This document shows, piece after piece, positions 19,387 to 28,014 of a stretch of 64,000 bases of DNA; position 1 is the stretch's first letter; each line of letters opens with the position of its first letter. Made by a program: the position numbers and the translations under genes. The notes under the pieces were generated by a model. That model saw only the letters and a list, made by a program, of their open reading frames with translations. It did not search any database and had not been told where the DNA came from. The stretch comes from Acidovorax carolinensis. Its GTDB lineage: Bacteria; Pseudomonadota; Gammaproteobacteria; Burkholderiales; Burkholderiaceae_C. The stretch spans positions 2,411,001 through 2,475,000 of the forward strand of contig NZ_CP021361.1 in assembly GCF_002157145.1 (NCBI RefSeq), given 5' to 3'.

Positions 19387-21753
19387 TCAGACGTTGCGGC
19401 CGTAGGGGCTGTCGTCACCCATCTGCACCAGGTTCTCGGCGGTGGCGAGCGGCTTGGGCTGCTTTGAGAACTTTTCGGCCACGCAGTCGGCGTAGTAACG
19501 CACCTGCCCGTTTTCATCTTCCACCTCCACCAGGCCGTGGATATCGGTTTCAAAACCGGGGCAGAGCTTGGCGAATTCGCGCGCGAACTTGAGGTAGTCC
19601 ACAATTTTCTTGTTGAACACTTCGCCCGGGATCAGCAGTGGAATGCCCGGCGGGTATGGCGTGACCAGACCCACGGTGATGCGGCCTTCGAGGTGGTCGA
19701 TCTCCACACGCTCGGTGGTGCGGTGGGCGATGTGGGCAAACGCGTCGCTGGGCTTCATGGCCGGCGTGAGGTCCGACAAATACATCTCGGTTGTCAGGCG
19801 CGCAATGTCGTACTTGGCGTACATCTCGTGCACATGCTGGCACAGGTCCTTGAGGCCCATGCGCTCGTAGCGTTTGTGCTGCTGGCAGAACTCGGGAAGG
19901 ATGCGCCACATGGGCTGGTTCTTCTCGTAGTCGTCCTTGAACTGCTGCAAGGCCGTCAGCATGGTGTTCCAGCGGCCCTTGGTGATGCCGATGGTGAACA
20001 TAATGAAGAAGCTGTAGAGGCCGGTTTTTTCAACCACCACGCCATGCTCGGCCAGATACTTGGTGACGATAGAGGCCGGAATGCCGGTCTTGTCGAACTC
20101 ACCATCAAGGTTCAGCCCCGGTGTGACGATGGTCGATTTGATCGGGTCGAGCATGTTGAAGCCATCGGCCAGCGAACCAAACCCGTGCCACTTGCTGGCG
20201 CTGTGCTTCTTGCCTTTGGCGTCGCTGCGGATGATCCAGTCTTCAGCGCGGCCAATGCCCTCCTCGACCAGCTTGTCCGGGCCCCAGACCTTGAACCACC
20301 AGTCGTTCTTGCCAAACTCATCTTCAATCTGCCGCATGGCGCGGCGAAAGTCGAGAGCTTCGAGAATGCTCTCTTCCACCAGCGCGGTGCCGCCGGGCGG
20401 CTCCATCATGGCGGCCGCCACATCGCAGCTGGCGATGATGCTGTATTGAGGGCTGGTGCTAGTGTGCATCAGGTAGGCCTCGTTGAACAGGTGGCGGTCG
20501 AGCTTGGTGGTCTGCGAATCCTGCACCAGCACATGGCTGGCCTGGCTGATGCCGGCCAGCAGCTTGTGAATCGACTGCGTGGCGTAGGTCACCGAATGCT
20601 TGGGGCGTGCGCGCTTCTTGCCCATGGCGTGATAGCTGCCATAGAACGGGTGGAAGGCAGCGTGCGGCAGCCAGGCTTCATCGAAGTGCAGGTTGTCCAC
20701 GTAGCCATCGAGCATGCCCTTGATGGTTTCGGTGTTGTAGAGCACGCCGTCGTAGGTGGACTGCGTGAGCGTGAGCACGCGCGGCTTGACCTTCTTGGCG
20801 TCCACGCCCTTGAGCAGTGGGTTGGCGCGGATCTTGGCCTGGATGGCCGCAGGTTCGAACTCGCTTTGCGGGATGGGCCCGATGATGCCGAAGTGGTTGC
20901 GCGTGGGCTTCATGAACACAGGGACAGCCCCGGTCATGATGATGCTGTGCAGGACAGACTTGTGGCAGTTGCGGTCCACCACCACCACATCGTCCGGCGC
21001 CACGGTGTGGTGCCACACCATCTTGTTGCTGGTGCTGGTGCCGTTGGTCACGAAAAAGCAGTGGTCGGCGTTGAAGATGCGCGCGGCGTTGCGCTCAGAT
21101 TCGCCGATGGCGCCGTTGTGGTCGAGCAGCTGGCCCAGCTCTTCCACCGCATTGCAAACGTCGGCGCGCAGCATGTTCTCGCCATAGAACTGGTGGTACA
21201 TCTGGCCCACGGGGCTTTTCAGGAACGCCACGCCGCCCGAATGGCCGGGGCAATGCCAGCTGTACGAGCCGTCTTCGGCATAGTCGAGCAGCGCCTTGAA
21301 GAACGGCGGCTGCACGCTCTCCAGGTAGCTCTTGGCCTCGCGGATGATGTGCTTGGCCACAAACTCGGGGGTGTCCTCGAACATGTGGATGAAGCCGTGC
21401 AGCTCGCGCAGGATGTCGTTGGGCAAGTGGCGGCTGGTCTTGGTTTCGCCATGCACGTAAATCGGCACTTCGGTGTTCTTGCGCCGCACTTCGCCAATGA
21501 AGTTGCGCAAGCTCAGCACGATGGGATCGAGCCCCTCGTTCGCGGTGAATTCCTCATCATCAATCGACAGGATGAAGGCACTGGCGCGGCTTTGCTGCTG
21601 GGCAAACTGCGACAGGTCGCCATAACTGGTGACCCCCACCACCTCGAAGCCCTCGGCCTCGATGGCTTGCGCCAGCGCACGAATGCCGAGGCCCGAAGTG
21701 TTCTCGGAACGATAGTCTTCATCGATGATGATGATGGGAAAGCGAAACTTCAT
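19387..21753 (-). CDS. Orn/Lys/Arg decarboxylase (PLP-dependent, class I)
   Basis: A 788-aa biodegradative-type basic amino acid decarboxylase. It has an N-terminal receiver-like wing domain (IIIIDEDYRSENTSGLGIRAL), a large PLP fold-type I domain, and a C-terminal domain with PYPPGIPLLIPGE. The PLP lysine lies in TQSIHKLLAG, preceded by HFDEAW. It makes cadaverine, putrescine or agmatine and consumes a proton, so it serves acid resistance and polyamine supply. Substrate cannot be fixed by eye. The ATG at 21753 (MKFRFPI) is preferred over one at 21870. Confidence 0.9.
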   Translation of the reverse strand: MKFRFPIIIIDEDYRSENTSGLGIRALAQAIEAEGFEVVGVTSYGDLSQFAQQQSRASAFILSIDDEEFTANEGLDPIVLSLRNFIGEVRRKNTEVPIYVHGETKTSRHLPNDILRELHGFIHMFEDTPEFVAKHIIREAKSYLESVQPPFFKALLDYAEDGSYSWHCPGHSGGVAFLKSPVGQMYHQFYGENMLRADVCNAVEELGQLLDHNGAIGESERNAARIFNADHCFFVTNGTSTSNKMVWHHTVAPDDVVVVDRNCHKSVLHSIIMTGAVPVFMKPTRNHFGIIGPIPQSEFEPAAIQAKIRANPLLKGVDAKKVKPRVLTLTQSTYDGVLYNTETIKGMLDGYVDNLHFDEAWLPHAAFHPFYGSYHAMGKKRARPKHSVTYATQSIHKLLAGISQASHVLVQDSQTTKLDRHLFNEAYLMHTSTSPQYSIIASCDVAAAMMEPPGGTALVEESILEALDFRRAMRQIEDEFGKNDWWFKVWGPDKLVEEGIGRAEDWIIRSDAKGKKHSASKWHGFGSLADGFNMLDPIKSTIVTPGLNLDGEFDKTGIPASIVTKYLAEHGVVVEKTGLYSFFIMFTIGITKGRWNTMLTALQQFKDDYEKNQPMWRILPEFCQQHKRYERMGLKDLCQHVHEMYAKYDIARLTTEMYLSDLTPAMKPSDAFAHIAHRTTERVEIDHLEGRITVGLVTPYPPGIPLLIPGEVFNKKIVDYLKFAREFAKLCPGFETDIHGLVEVEDENGQVRYYADCVAEKFSKQPKPLATAENLVQMGDDSPYGRNV

Positions 21754-21896
21754 GCGCAGCCTCCGTGCAACCGTGCCATGCCGGCCAAAAAACGAAACAG
21801 GCGCGAAGTGTAAGGAATAACCGTGACACGCCTTTGAAGCGCCATTCTTTTGACCCAGAATGTGGTGCACTAAAGACGAACAAAAAAGGAGTCGGT

Positions 21897-22322
21897 ATGG
21901 AGGAATCCACTATCTGGTGGTTGTTGGCAGGCGCGGCCGTGGTCACCGAGTTGCTCACGGGTACGTTCTATTTGCTGATGCTGGCAGTGGGGCTTGCAGC
22001 CGCGGCCATCGCAGCCCATCTGGGCCTGCCCATGACCGTGCAGATCGTCACGGCCGCCGTGGTGGGCGGTGGTGCGGTGGTGGCGTGGCACCAATTCAAG
22101 AAGAAGCGTCCTGGCGACCCATCTGCCCGAGCCGACCGCAGCGTGAATCTGGATGTGGGCGAAACCGTCATGATCGACAGCTGGAATGCCGATGGCACGG
22201 CCAGCGTGAAATACCGCGGCACCCAATGGACCGCCATTCATCGCCCTGGCGTCACGCCCTCAACCGGCATGCACCGCGTGGCCGAACTGGTGGGCAGCCG
22301 CCTGCTGGTCGACCCTCTCTGA
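21897..22322 (+). CDS. NfeD family membrane protein
   Basis: 141 aa: two or three N-terminal helices (residues 5-65) and a C-terminal OB-fold domain (NLDVGETVMIDSWNADGTASVKYRGTQWTA). This is the short NfeD1b form, which is partnered with an SPFH/stomatin protein. The SPFH gene follows after 36 bp on the same strand, which supports one operon and a joint role in membrane microdomains. The RBS AAGGAG sits 6 bases before the ATG. Confidence 0.88.
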   Translation: MEESTIWWLLAGAAVVTELLTGTFYLLMLAVGLAAAAIAAHLGLPMTVQIVTAAVVGGGAVVAWHQFKKKRPGDPSARADRSVNLDVGETVMIDSWNADGTASVKYRGTQWTAIHRPGVTPSTGMHRVAELVGSRLLVDPL

Positions 22323-22358
22323 AATAGTTTCTTACCCAATACACCCGGAAAGGCTCTC

Positions 22359-23273
22359 ATGGAAATCGCCGTAGTCATCTTCGTCATCGCCATCATCTTC
22401 ATCGCGCGTTCCGTCAAGGTCGTGCCCCAACAAAACGCCTGGGTGAAAGAGCGGCTGGGCAAATATGCCGGCACGCTCACGCCAGGTCTGAACTTCCTCG
22501 TTCCGTTTGTGGACAAGGTCGCCTACAAGCACAGCCTGAAAGAAATCCCGCTCGACGTGCCCAGCCAGATTTGCATCACGCGCGACAACACCCAGCTGCA
22601 GGTGGACGGCATCCTGTACTTCCAGGTGACGGACCCGATGCGCGCCAGCTACGGCTCCAGCAACTACATCATGGCCGTAACGCAACTGGCACAGACCTCG
22701 CTGCGCAGCGTGATCGGCAAGCTCGAACTGGACAAAACCTTTGAAGAGCGCGACATCATCAACGCCCAGGTAGTCCAGGCCATCGACGAAGCGGCCCTCA
22801 ACTGGGGCGTGAAGGTGCTGCGCTACGAAATCAAGGACCTCACGCCCCCGAAGGAAATCCTGCACGCCATGCAGGCCCAGATCACGGCCGAACGTGAAAA
22901 ACGCGCCCTGATTGCCGCCTCCGAAGGCCGCCGCCAGGAACAGATCAACATCGCCACCGGCGAGCGCGAGGCCTTCATCGCCCGCTCCGAAGGCGAAAAG
23001 CAGGCCGTCATCAACAAGGCAGCCGGCGAAGCCGCCTCGATCAAGGCCGTGGCCGAAGCCAACGCCGAAGCCATCGAACGCGTGGCTGCAGCCATCCGCC
23101 AGCCTGGCGGCGAGCAGGCCGTGCAACTCAAGGTGGCCGAAAAAGCCGTCGAAGCCTATGGCAAGGTGGCGCAGGATGCCACCACCACCCTCATCGTGCC
23201 GAGCAACATGACAGAGGTGTCTGCGCTGATCGGGTCCGCCATGAAGATGGTCCAGGTCCAGAAGGCCAGTTGA
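22359..23273 (+). CDS. SPFH/band 7 protein (QmcA-like stomatin)
   Basis: A 304-aa membrane-anchored stomatin/prohibitin family protein. The N-terminal helix (residues 3-17, VVIFVIAIIFIARS) anchors it. The SPFH domain runs from about 20 to 190 (VVPQQNAWVKERLGKYAGTL, PSQICITRDNTQLQVDG), then an alanine/glutamate-rich coiled coil (residues 195-265). It resembles E. coli QmcA in length and order. Partner of the NfeD protein upstream; E. coli homologues interact with FtsH-type proteases, which is family knowledge only. Confidence 0.92.
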   Translation: MEIAVVIFVIAIIFIARSVKVVPQQNAWVKERLGKYAGTLTPGLNFLVPFVDKVAYKHSLKEIPLDVPSQICITRDNTQLQVDGILYFQVTDPMRASYGSSNYIMAVTQLAQTSLRSVIGKLELDKTFEERDIINAQVVQAIDEAALNWGVKVLRYEIKDLTPPKEILHAMQAQITAEREKRALIAASEGRRQEQINIATGEREAFIARSEGEKQAVINKAAGEAASIKAVAEANAEAIERVAAAIRQPGGEQAVQLKVAEKAVEAYGKVAQDATTTLIVPSNMTEVSALIGSAMKMVQVQKAS

Positions 23274-23331
23274 AACCGGCCTTTTTTGGCGCCAGCAAGG
23301 CAACAGCCTCAAACACCCATTGACCTATGGC

Positions 23332-23337
23332 TATAAT
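23332..23337 (+). promoter_or_regulatory. -10 box for tRNA-Ser
   Basis: A perfect TATAAT lies 10 bases before the mature tRNA 5' end. No convincing -35 at 17-bp spacing is seen; a TTGACC is present but only 6 bases upstream of the -10, too close to work with it. Confidence 0.5.
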
Positions 23338-23347
23338 CGAGGGATTC

Positions 23348-23437
<90 letters not shown>

Positions 23438-23470
23438 CAAAAAATTTCTAAGTTATTGATTTAGAAAGCA

Positions 23471-23497
23471 AAAAGCCACCGAAAGGTGGCTTTTTTT
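23471..23497 (+). terminator. Rho-independent terminator after tRNA-Ser
   Basis: AAAGCCACC, loop GAAA, GGTGGCTTT then a run of T. A nine-pair stem with a GAAA tetraloop. Confidence 0.9.
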
Positions 23498-23663
23498 GTT
23501 ATCTGGCCAACTTTCTAACCATATTGTTTTAGTGGCTGCGGTTGGATCTGCTTGAGCGAAATTGGACTGCCGCTAGAGCTGAAGGTGAGAGGCGCCTATG
23601 TTGCGGTCAAGGCGTCTAGGGTACTGGCCGCTTGCCTTGTTGACTGCCCAGCTGCTCCTGGGC

Positions 23664-25044
23664 GTGTCCGAATTTCCGTGTGTGAGGCTCATTGAACCTT
23701 CACCGATTTCGTGAAGCTGGTTGGATATCTTACGTGCTCGGTTTCATGAATCGTTCTTCGTAGAGGATTGCAAACTGGTTCATCGCTGATTTCCAATGGT
23801 TGGCTGCTCGCCCCCAGTCCTCGGTGATGTTGCGCAGGGCCAGCCAGATCAGCTTGGTGGCCGCATCGTCGCTGGGGAAGTGTCCTCTGGTCTTGATGAT
23901 CTTGCGCAGCCGCGCATTCACGCTTTCAATCGCATTGGTCGTGTAGATCACGCGTCGCACCTCGGGCGGGAAGGCGAAGAATGGGATCACCTTGTCCCAG
24001 GCCCTGCGCCAGGCGCCCACGACCGTGGGAAATTTCTGGCCCCAGGGCCCCTTTTCAAACGCATCGAGCTCAGTCTGGGCCGCTTCGGCGCTCACTGCTG
24101 TGTAGATGGGTTTGATGGCCGCCGCCAGGCTCTTGCGGTCCTTCCAGCTTGCGAAGTCCAGGCTATTGCGGATCAGGTGCACGATGCAGGTCTGCAGCGT
24201 CGTGGCCGGGAACACCGCGCCCAGCGCCTCTGGCATACCCTTGAGCCCGTCGGTGACGGCGATCAGGATGTCATGGACGCCGCGTGTCCTCAGATCGTTG
24301 AACACCTTCATCCAGAACTTGGCACCCTCGGTGTTCTCGATCCAGATGCCCAGGATGTCGCGGCTGCCATCGGGCAGCACACCCAGCGCCAGGTACACGG
24401 CCTTGGCGCGCACCACGCCATCCTCGCGGATCTTGACCCGCAGCGCGTCAAAGAACACCACCGGGTACATCGCCTCCAGCGGGCGCGTCTGCCAGGCCGT
24501 GACCTCGCTCATCACGGCGTCGGTGACACTGCTGATGAGGTCGGGCGAGACGTCCACCGAGTACATCTCGGCCAGGAAGCCCTGGATCTCGCGCACCGTC
24601 ATGCCCCGGGCGTACATGGCGATGATCTTGTCATCGAAGCCGGTGAAGCGCCGTTCGTGCTTGCCGATGAGTTGTGGCTCGAAAGTGCCCTCGCGGTCGC
24701 GGGGAACGTCGATGCGCAGCGCTCCCGCATCGGTCAGCACCGTCTTGGCGCTCTTGCCGTTGCGGTGATTGGCGCCAGCCCCTTCGGGCTTGGCCTGGCC
24801 GGGCGTGTAGCCCAGATGATGGCTCATCTCGGCGCCCAGGGCGCGTTCAAGAACCGACTTCTTGAACTGCTGGAAGATGCCTTCGAGCTCGGCCGGCGTT
24901 ACCGGCCCGGGGATGAGTTGCTCCAGCAGCTCGGCTGAGAATTGCGGCTGCGCCGCCTTGTCCGCCGCAGCGGTTGTCTTCGTCTTGCGTGGCATTCATG
25001 CTCCTTGTTGACATGCTATGCCTCACACACAAAGTTTCTGACAG
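23664..25044 (-). mobile_element. IS256-family insertion sequence
   Basis: About 1.38 kb holding one transposase gene. Imperfect terminal inverted repeats of about 25 bp are visible: the left end contains CCGTGTGTGAGGC and the right end, on the opposite strand, TTTGTGTGTGAGGC; roughly 18 of 25 positions match. GCTCCTG occurs next to both ends (23654-23660 and 25045-25051) and is a probable 7-8 bp target duplication. The exact left boundary is uncertain by 3 bases. Confidence 0.85.
23730..24995 (-). CDS. IS256 family (Mutator-type) transposase
   Basis: 421 aa, complete, with the DDE catalytic fold of the IS256 group. The first catalytic Asp is probably in VVFFDALRVKIRED, the second in AVTDGLKGMPEAL, and the Glu in the C-terminal IYTTNAIESVNARLRK segment, which is the family's signature region. 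An N-terminal helical DNA-binding part precedes them. It appears intact and therefore possibly active. The ATG at 24995 lies 48 bp inside the right end. Confidence 0.95.
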   Translation of the reverse strand: MPRKTKTTAAADKAAQPQFSAELLEQLIPGPVTPAELEGIFQQFKKSVLERALGAEMSHHLGYTPGQAKPEGAGANHRNGKSAKTVLTDAGALRIDVPRDREGTFEPQLIGKHERRFTGFDDKIIAMYARGMTVREIQGFLAEMYSVDVSPDLISSVTDAVMSEVTAWQTRPLEAMYPVVFFDALRVKIREDGVVRAKAVYLALGVLPDGSRDILGIWIENTEGAKFWMKVFNDLRTRGVHDILIAVTDGLKGMPEALGAVFPATTLQTCIVHLIRNSLDFASWKDRKSLAAAIKPIYTAVSAEAAQTELDAFEKGPWGQKFPTVVGAWRRAWDKVIPFFAFPPEVRRVIYTTNAIESVNARLRKIIKTRGHFPSDDAATKLIWLALRNITEDWGRAANHWKSAMNQFAILYEERFMKPST

Positions 25045-25051
25045 GCTCCTG

Positions 25052-25207
25052 CTCCTCAATAGTGTCCGCGATCCACGTGAGGCACTCAGTCACGCCAATG
25101 GCCCGCACGGCCTCCTCACCGACATTCGACTTCAGCGAATCGCTGGCCTCAACTCGACCGTCATTGCTTGCCGGTCCACGACCGTGGTTGTCGGCAGCGG
25201 CCATCAC
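25052..25207 (-). pseudogene. Small hypothetical ORF split by the IS
   Basis: Starts at GTG 25207 (or ATG 25204) and reads into the IS, where it stops artificially. When the IS and one copy of GCTCCTG are removed, the frame continues QLGSQQGKRPVP and stops near 23617, giving about 66 residues. The product is hydrophilic and not recognised. It follows the 388-codon gene by about 30 bp on the same strand, so both were probably one transcript. Confidence 0.5.
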
Positions 25208-25237
25208 TACTAAGCCTGGCAGCTCAGCAATTGCTCT

Positions 25238-26404
25238 TCATACTGCCTGGCCCTTACCGAGATCATGCAAGTTGTCGTGCAAACCGTCGATGGCATCTAT
25301 CACCGTCACGGCTACCTTTGAGGCCCAGGTTTGCAGCCCTGAAACCAATGTGGTGGGCGGAATCAACAGGCTGTCCCCCACTTCTGTGGTGCCAGTAAAC
25401 ACGGAAGCATTGCTGACTTTCCAGCCCTTGGCGGTCATCTGGGGAACCAGTCGCTCGAAACACTCGCGGGTGAATGCTTGATCGGTAGTGACCGTCAGTG
25501 ACAACACCATTCCCTCGTACCAGACCGACTGCTCAAGCCGAATCTCTGCGGCTTGCACCTGTCCGCAACGCAGCCACAAGCTTTCGGGCGTCAGCGTCAA
25601 TCCCGTCTTGTCATAGCGAAGGCGATCCTTGGCATCCAGTTGCAGCCTCCATGCGGAGGGCACCCCTGACGAGTCATTGGCGGTGCTCAGTGTTCGGTTG
25701 ATTTCATCGGCCAGCAGTTGCCACCACACCAGCCGCAATGCCGGTACATCGGCGGTCGCCATATTCATTTTCTCGTGGTACCAGATCGTCACATCCAGCG
25801 TTTCGAGGCTTTCGCCAATCAGCGGTGCGATGGCATTGAACGCCGTCACCAGGCGGTCTTCCGGGATGCGTTTGCCCAGCACCCGCTGACCAAAGTTGAT
25901 GACCCACACGTCGGGCTTAATCGTGGACACCCCGCAACGCAGCAGCAGCCAGTGAAACACTGCGATGCCCATGCCTTTGACTTTGCCCTTGAAGTCCCTC
26001 TCAAAGTCAGCCTGCTTCGCCCAGGCATGAAGGCTGGGCTGGTCCGTCACGCCAACAGATGGCAGGAAGGGCAGGAAGCGGCGCAGTAACTCGATGCGCG
26101 TCCAGTGGTTGTTGCCCCAGAAGAATTGCGCCGCAGCTTTGTTGCCGACCTCGCTGTCTGGGTAGACGTTCAGGGCATCCTGCAGTTGCTCGTGCGTGTG
26201 AATGTCATGCTCATGCTGCACGTTGTGCTCGAAGTACTGCAGGGCCTTAACCACCACCGGCTCTTGCATCTGGAAATTCAGTACGGTTTCCAGTACGCCT
26301 GATAGGTAGCTGGTCGGTTGGCGTTGCTGGCGAATGAAGGGCAAGTTGGCTGTGGCGATCAGCAGCTGCTGGAACTGCTCAGCGGTGAGTTGTTTCTTTT
26401 TCAT
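25238..26404 (-). CDS. Unrecognised protein, possibly HhH-type DNA-binding
   Basis: 388 aa, soluble, no signal peptide. I do not recognise the family. The segment from about 100 to 200 (VGNKAAAQFFWGNN, then VKGMGIAVFHWLLLRCG and PDVWVINFGQRVLG) has the rhythm of a helix-hairpin-helix/glycosylase-like fold: a GMG turn, then a PDxWV motif. The C-terminal half is beta-rich. It sits between an IS-split ORF and a gene fragment, on the strand opposite to the integrase, and has slightly lower GC than the core genes. Its start codon overlaps a TTTTTCAT octamer. Confidence 0.6.
   Translation of the reverse strand: MKKKQLTAEQFQQLLIATANLPFIRQQRQPTSYLSGVLETVLNFQMQEPVVVKALQYFEHNVQHEHDIHTHEQLQDALNVYPDSEVGNKAAAQFFWGNNHWTRIELLRRFLPFLPSVGVTDQPSLHAWAKQADFERDFKGKVKGMGIAVFHWLLLRCGVSTIKPDVWVINFGQRVLGKRIPEDRLVTAFNAIAPLIGESLETLDVTIWYHEKMNMATADVPALRLVWWQLLADEINRTLSTANDSSGVPSAWRLQLDAKDRLRYDKTGLTLTPESLWLRCGQVQAAEIRLEQSVWYEGMVLSLTVTTDQAFTRECFERLVPQMTAKGWKVSNASVFTGTTEVGDSLLIPPTTLVSGLQTWASKVAVTVIDAIDGLHDNLHDLGKGQAV
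26397..26404. other. Candidate ICE attachment site (attL)
   Basis: TTTTTCAT, the octamer I recall as the target of Tn4371-family integrases, lies about 408 bp before the integrase start. It is also what the antisense of any gene starting ATGAAAAA looks like, so chance is not excluded. The matching attR lies outside the window. Confidence 0.35.
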
Positions 26405-26439
26405 GGTGATCTGAGTTGGATGGAGAACGGCTTTGGCAA

Positions 26440-26575
26440 TCAGTCGGCCAAATCAAGCCCCATTTCCTCTGCGATGACGCTGGTTAGTGCCAGCACCGAG
26501 TCGATGATGACTTTGCTGGTGCCATCGAAGCTCAAGTAGCGGTGCTGTGTTTTTCCAGCCAGTTTTTGCTCAAAA
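26440..26575 (-). pseudogene. 3' fragment of an unknown gene
   Basis: An open frame ends with a stop at 26440-26442, 35 bp before the 388-codon gene on the same strand. The last residues read SVIAEEMGLDLAD; upstream in frame it reads protein-like back to about 26638 (for example GWWECHFFEQKLAG), with no start codon of its own. Its spacing suggests it was the upstream partner of the 388-codon gene and was cut by arrival of the ICE, unless the ICE end is at 26404. Confidence 0.4.
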
Positions 26576-26597
26576 AAGTGGCACTCCCACCAGCCTG

Positions 26598-26636
26598 AAA
26601 AAGTTCTAGCGCCCCTGGGCCTAGAACTTTTTTTAT
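26598..26636. terminator. Bidirectional hairpin at the ICE left end
   Basis: AAAAAGTTCTAG and CTAGAACTTTTTTT pair, with an inner GCCC/GGGC. A and T runs on both sides allow it to end transcripts in either direction and could insulate the ICE from the chromosome. Confidence 0.75.
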
Positions 26637-26811
26637 TTCAGGATGACTCCAGTACCGCACTTTGCTGGACTACGCCACGGCCATATACAGCAGGTTTATC
26701 AATGACTTAGGCGAGTTCAACATATGCCGGTGCTTTCTGAAACTTGACCCGGCTTCCCTTCTACTGGCTCCTACGAGGCTCCTGGGAATCGGGTCTTTCC
26801 GAGGAGTCATC

Positions 26812-28014
26812 ATGGCTAAGATCAAGCTCACCAAGTCCGCAGTAGATGCGGCACAACCCCAAGCGCAAGCCATCGAGCTGCGCGACACCCTTGTTCCCGG
26901 CTTCCTGTGCAAGATTACGCCGGTCGGTCGCAAGGTGTTCATGCTCCAGTACCGAACGAACGCCGGCGAGCGACGCAAGCCGGCCCTGGGCCTGTTCGGC
27001 GAGCTGACCGTTGAACAGGCCCGCTCGCTGGCGCAGGAATGGCTGGCCCAGGTGCGCCGGGGCGGCGATCCGGCAGCGGACAAGGCCGAGGCACGCCAGG
27101 CACCCACCGTTGAGGAGTTATGCAAGAAGTTCATGGAGGACTACTCCAAGAAGCGCAACAAGCCCAGCACCCGAGTCGGCTATCAAGGCGTCATCGACCG
27201 CTGCATCATCCCGCTGCTGGGCCGCAAGAAGGTTCACGACGTGAAGCGGCCGGACGTTGCCGGGCTGATGGAGAAGCTTTCATACAAGCAGACCGAGGCG
27301 AACAAGGCGTTCAGCATCCTGCGCAAGATGTTCAACATGGCGGAGGTGTGGGGCTATCGGCCAGACGGCACCAATCCTTGCCGCCATGTCCCGATGTTCC
27401 CTGCCGGCAAGTCCACCCATCTCATCAGCGACGACGACATGGGCAAGCTGTTCCGGCAGCTCGACAAGATCGAGGTCGAAGGGCTTGAGAACTACGTCAT
27501 CCCTCTGGCGATTCGCCTGCAATTCGAGTTCGCCGCCCGCCGCTCCGAAATCGTCACGCTCGAATGGGAATGGGTCGATCTGGAGAATCGGCGCGTCGTC
27601 TGGCCCGACAGCAAGACCGGAGGCATGTCCAAGCCCATGAGCGAGGAAGCCTACCGGCTGCTTTCGACGGCACCGAGACAGGAAGGTAATCCCTATGTGC
27701 TGCCGTCGCCACGCCATCCGGCGCAGCACCTGACCACAGGCGAATATTACGGCGGCTGGTGCCGCGCGCTCAAGGCGGCGGGCGCGACGCACGTGGGGAC
27801 GCATGGCATCCGCCATCGCTCTGCGACCGACATTGCCAATTCAGGTATCCCGGTCAAGGTCGGCATGGCGCTGACGGCGCACAAGACCGTCGTGATGTTC
27901 ATGCGCTATGTCCACACCGAGGACGATCCGGTGCGCGAGGCGGCTGAACTGGTGGCAAACCGGCGCAAGGCGATTACCGGCGCCAAGCAGCCTCCTGCGG
28001 AGGCGACAGCATGA
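26812..28014 (+). CDS. int: Tyrosine-recombinase integrase of the ICE
   Basis: 400 aa, P4-like integrase with an N-terminal DUF4102 arm-binding domain (residues 1-90), a core-binding SAM-like domain (about 100-190) and a C-terminal catalytic domain. The catalytic Arg is in FAARRSEIVTLEW, the HxxR box in THGIRHRSATD, and the nucleophile Tyr in FMRYVHTEDD. It inserts and excises the element. The ATG at 26812 has GAGGAG upstream. Gene order and location at the left end match Tn4371-family ICEs. Its stop overlaps the next start by four bases (ATGA). Confidence 0.93.
   Translation: MAKIKLTKSAVDAAQPQAQAIELRDTLVPGFLCKITPVGRKVFMLQYRTNAGERRKPALGLFGELTVEQARSLAQEWLAQVRRGGDPAADKAEARQAPTVEELCKKFMEDYSKKRNKPSTRVGYQGVIDRCIIPLLGRKKVHDVKRPDVAGLMEKLSYKQTEANKAFSILRKMFNMAEVWGYRPDGTNPCRHVPMFPAGKSTHLISDDDMGKLFRQLDKIEVEGLENYVIPLAIRLQFEFAARRSEIVTLEWEWVDLENRRVVWPDSKTGGMSKPMSEEAYRLLSTAPRQEGNPYVLPSPRHPAQHLTTGEYYGGWCRALKAAGATHVGTHGIRHRSATDIANSGIPVKVGMALTAHKTVVMFMRYVHTEDDPVREAAELVANRRKAITGAKQPPAEATA

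Noticed and set aside
19537..21813. A 758-codon plus-strand frame over the decarboxylase
   Set aside because: Mirror of a complete PLP enzyme on the other strand; no recognisable fold.
23320..23337. TTGACC...TATAAT as a full promoter
   Set aside because: Only six bases separate the boxes; just the -10 is accepted.
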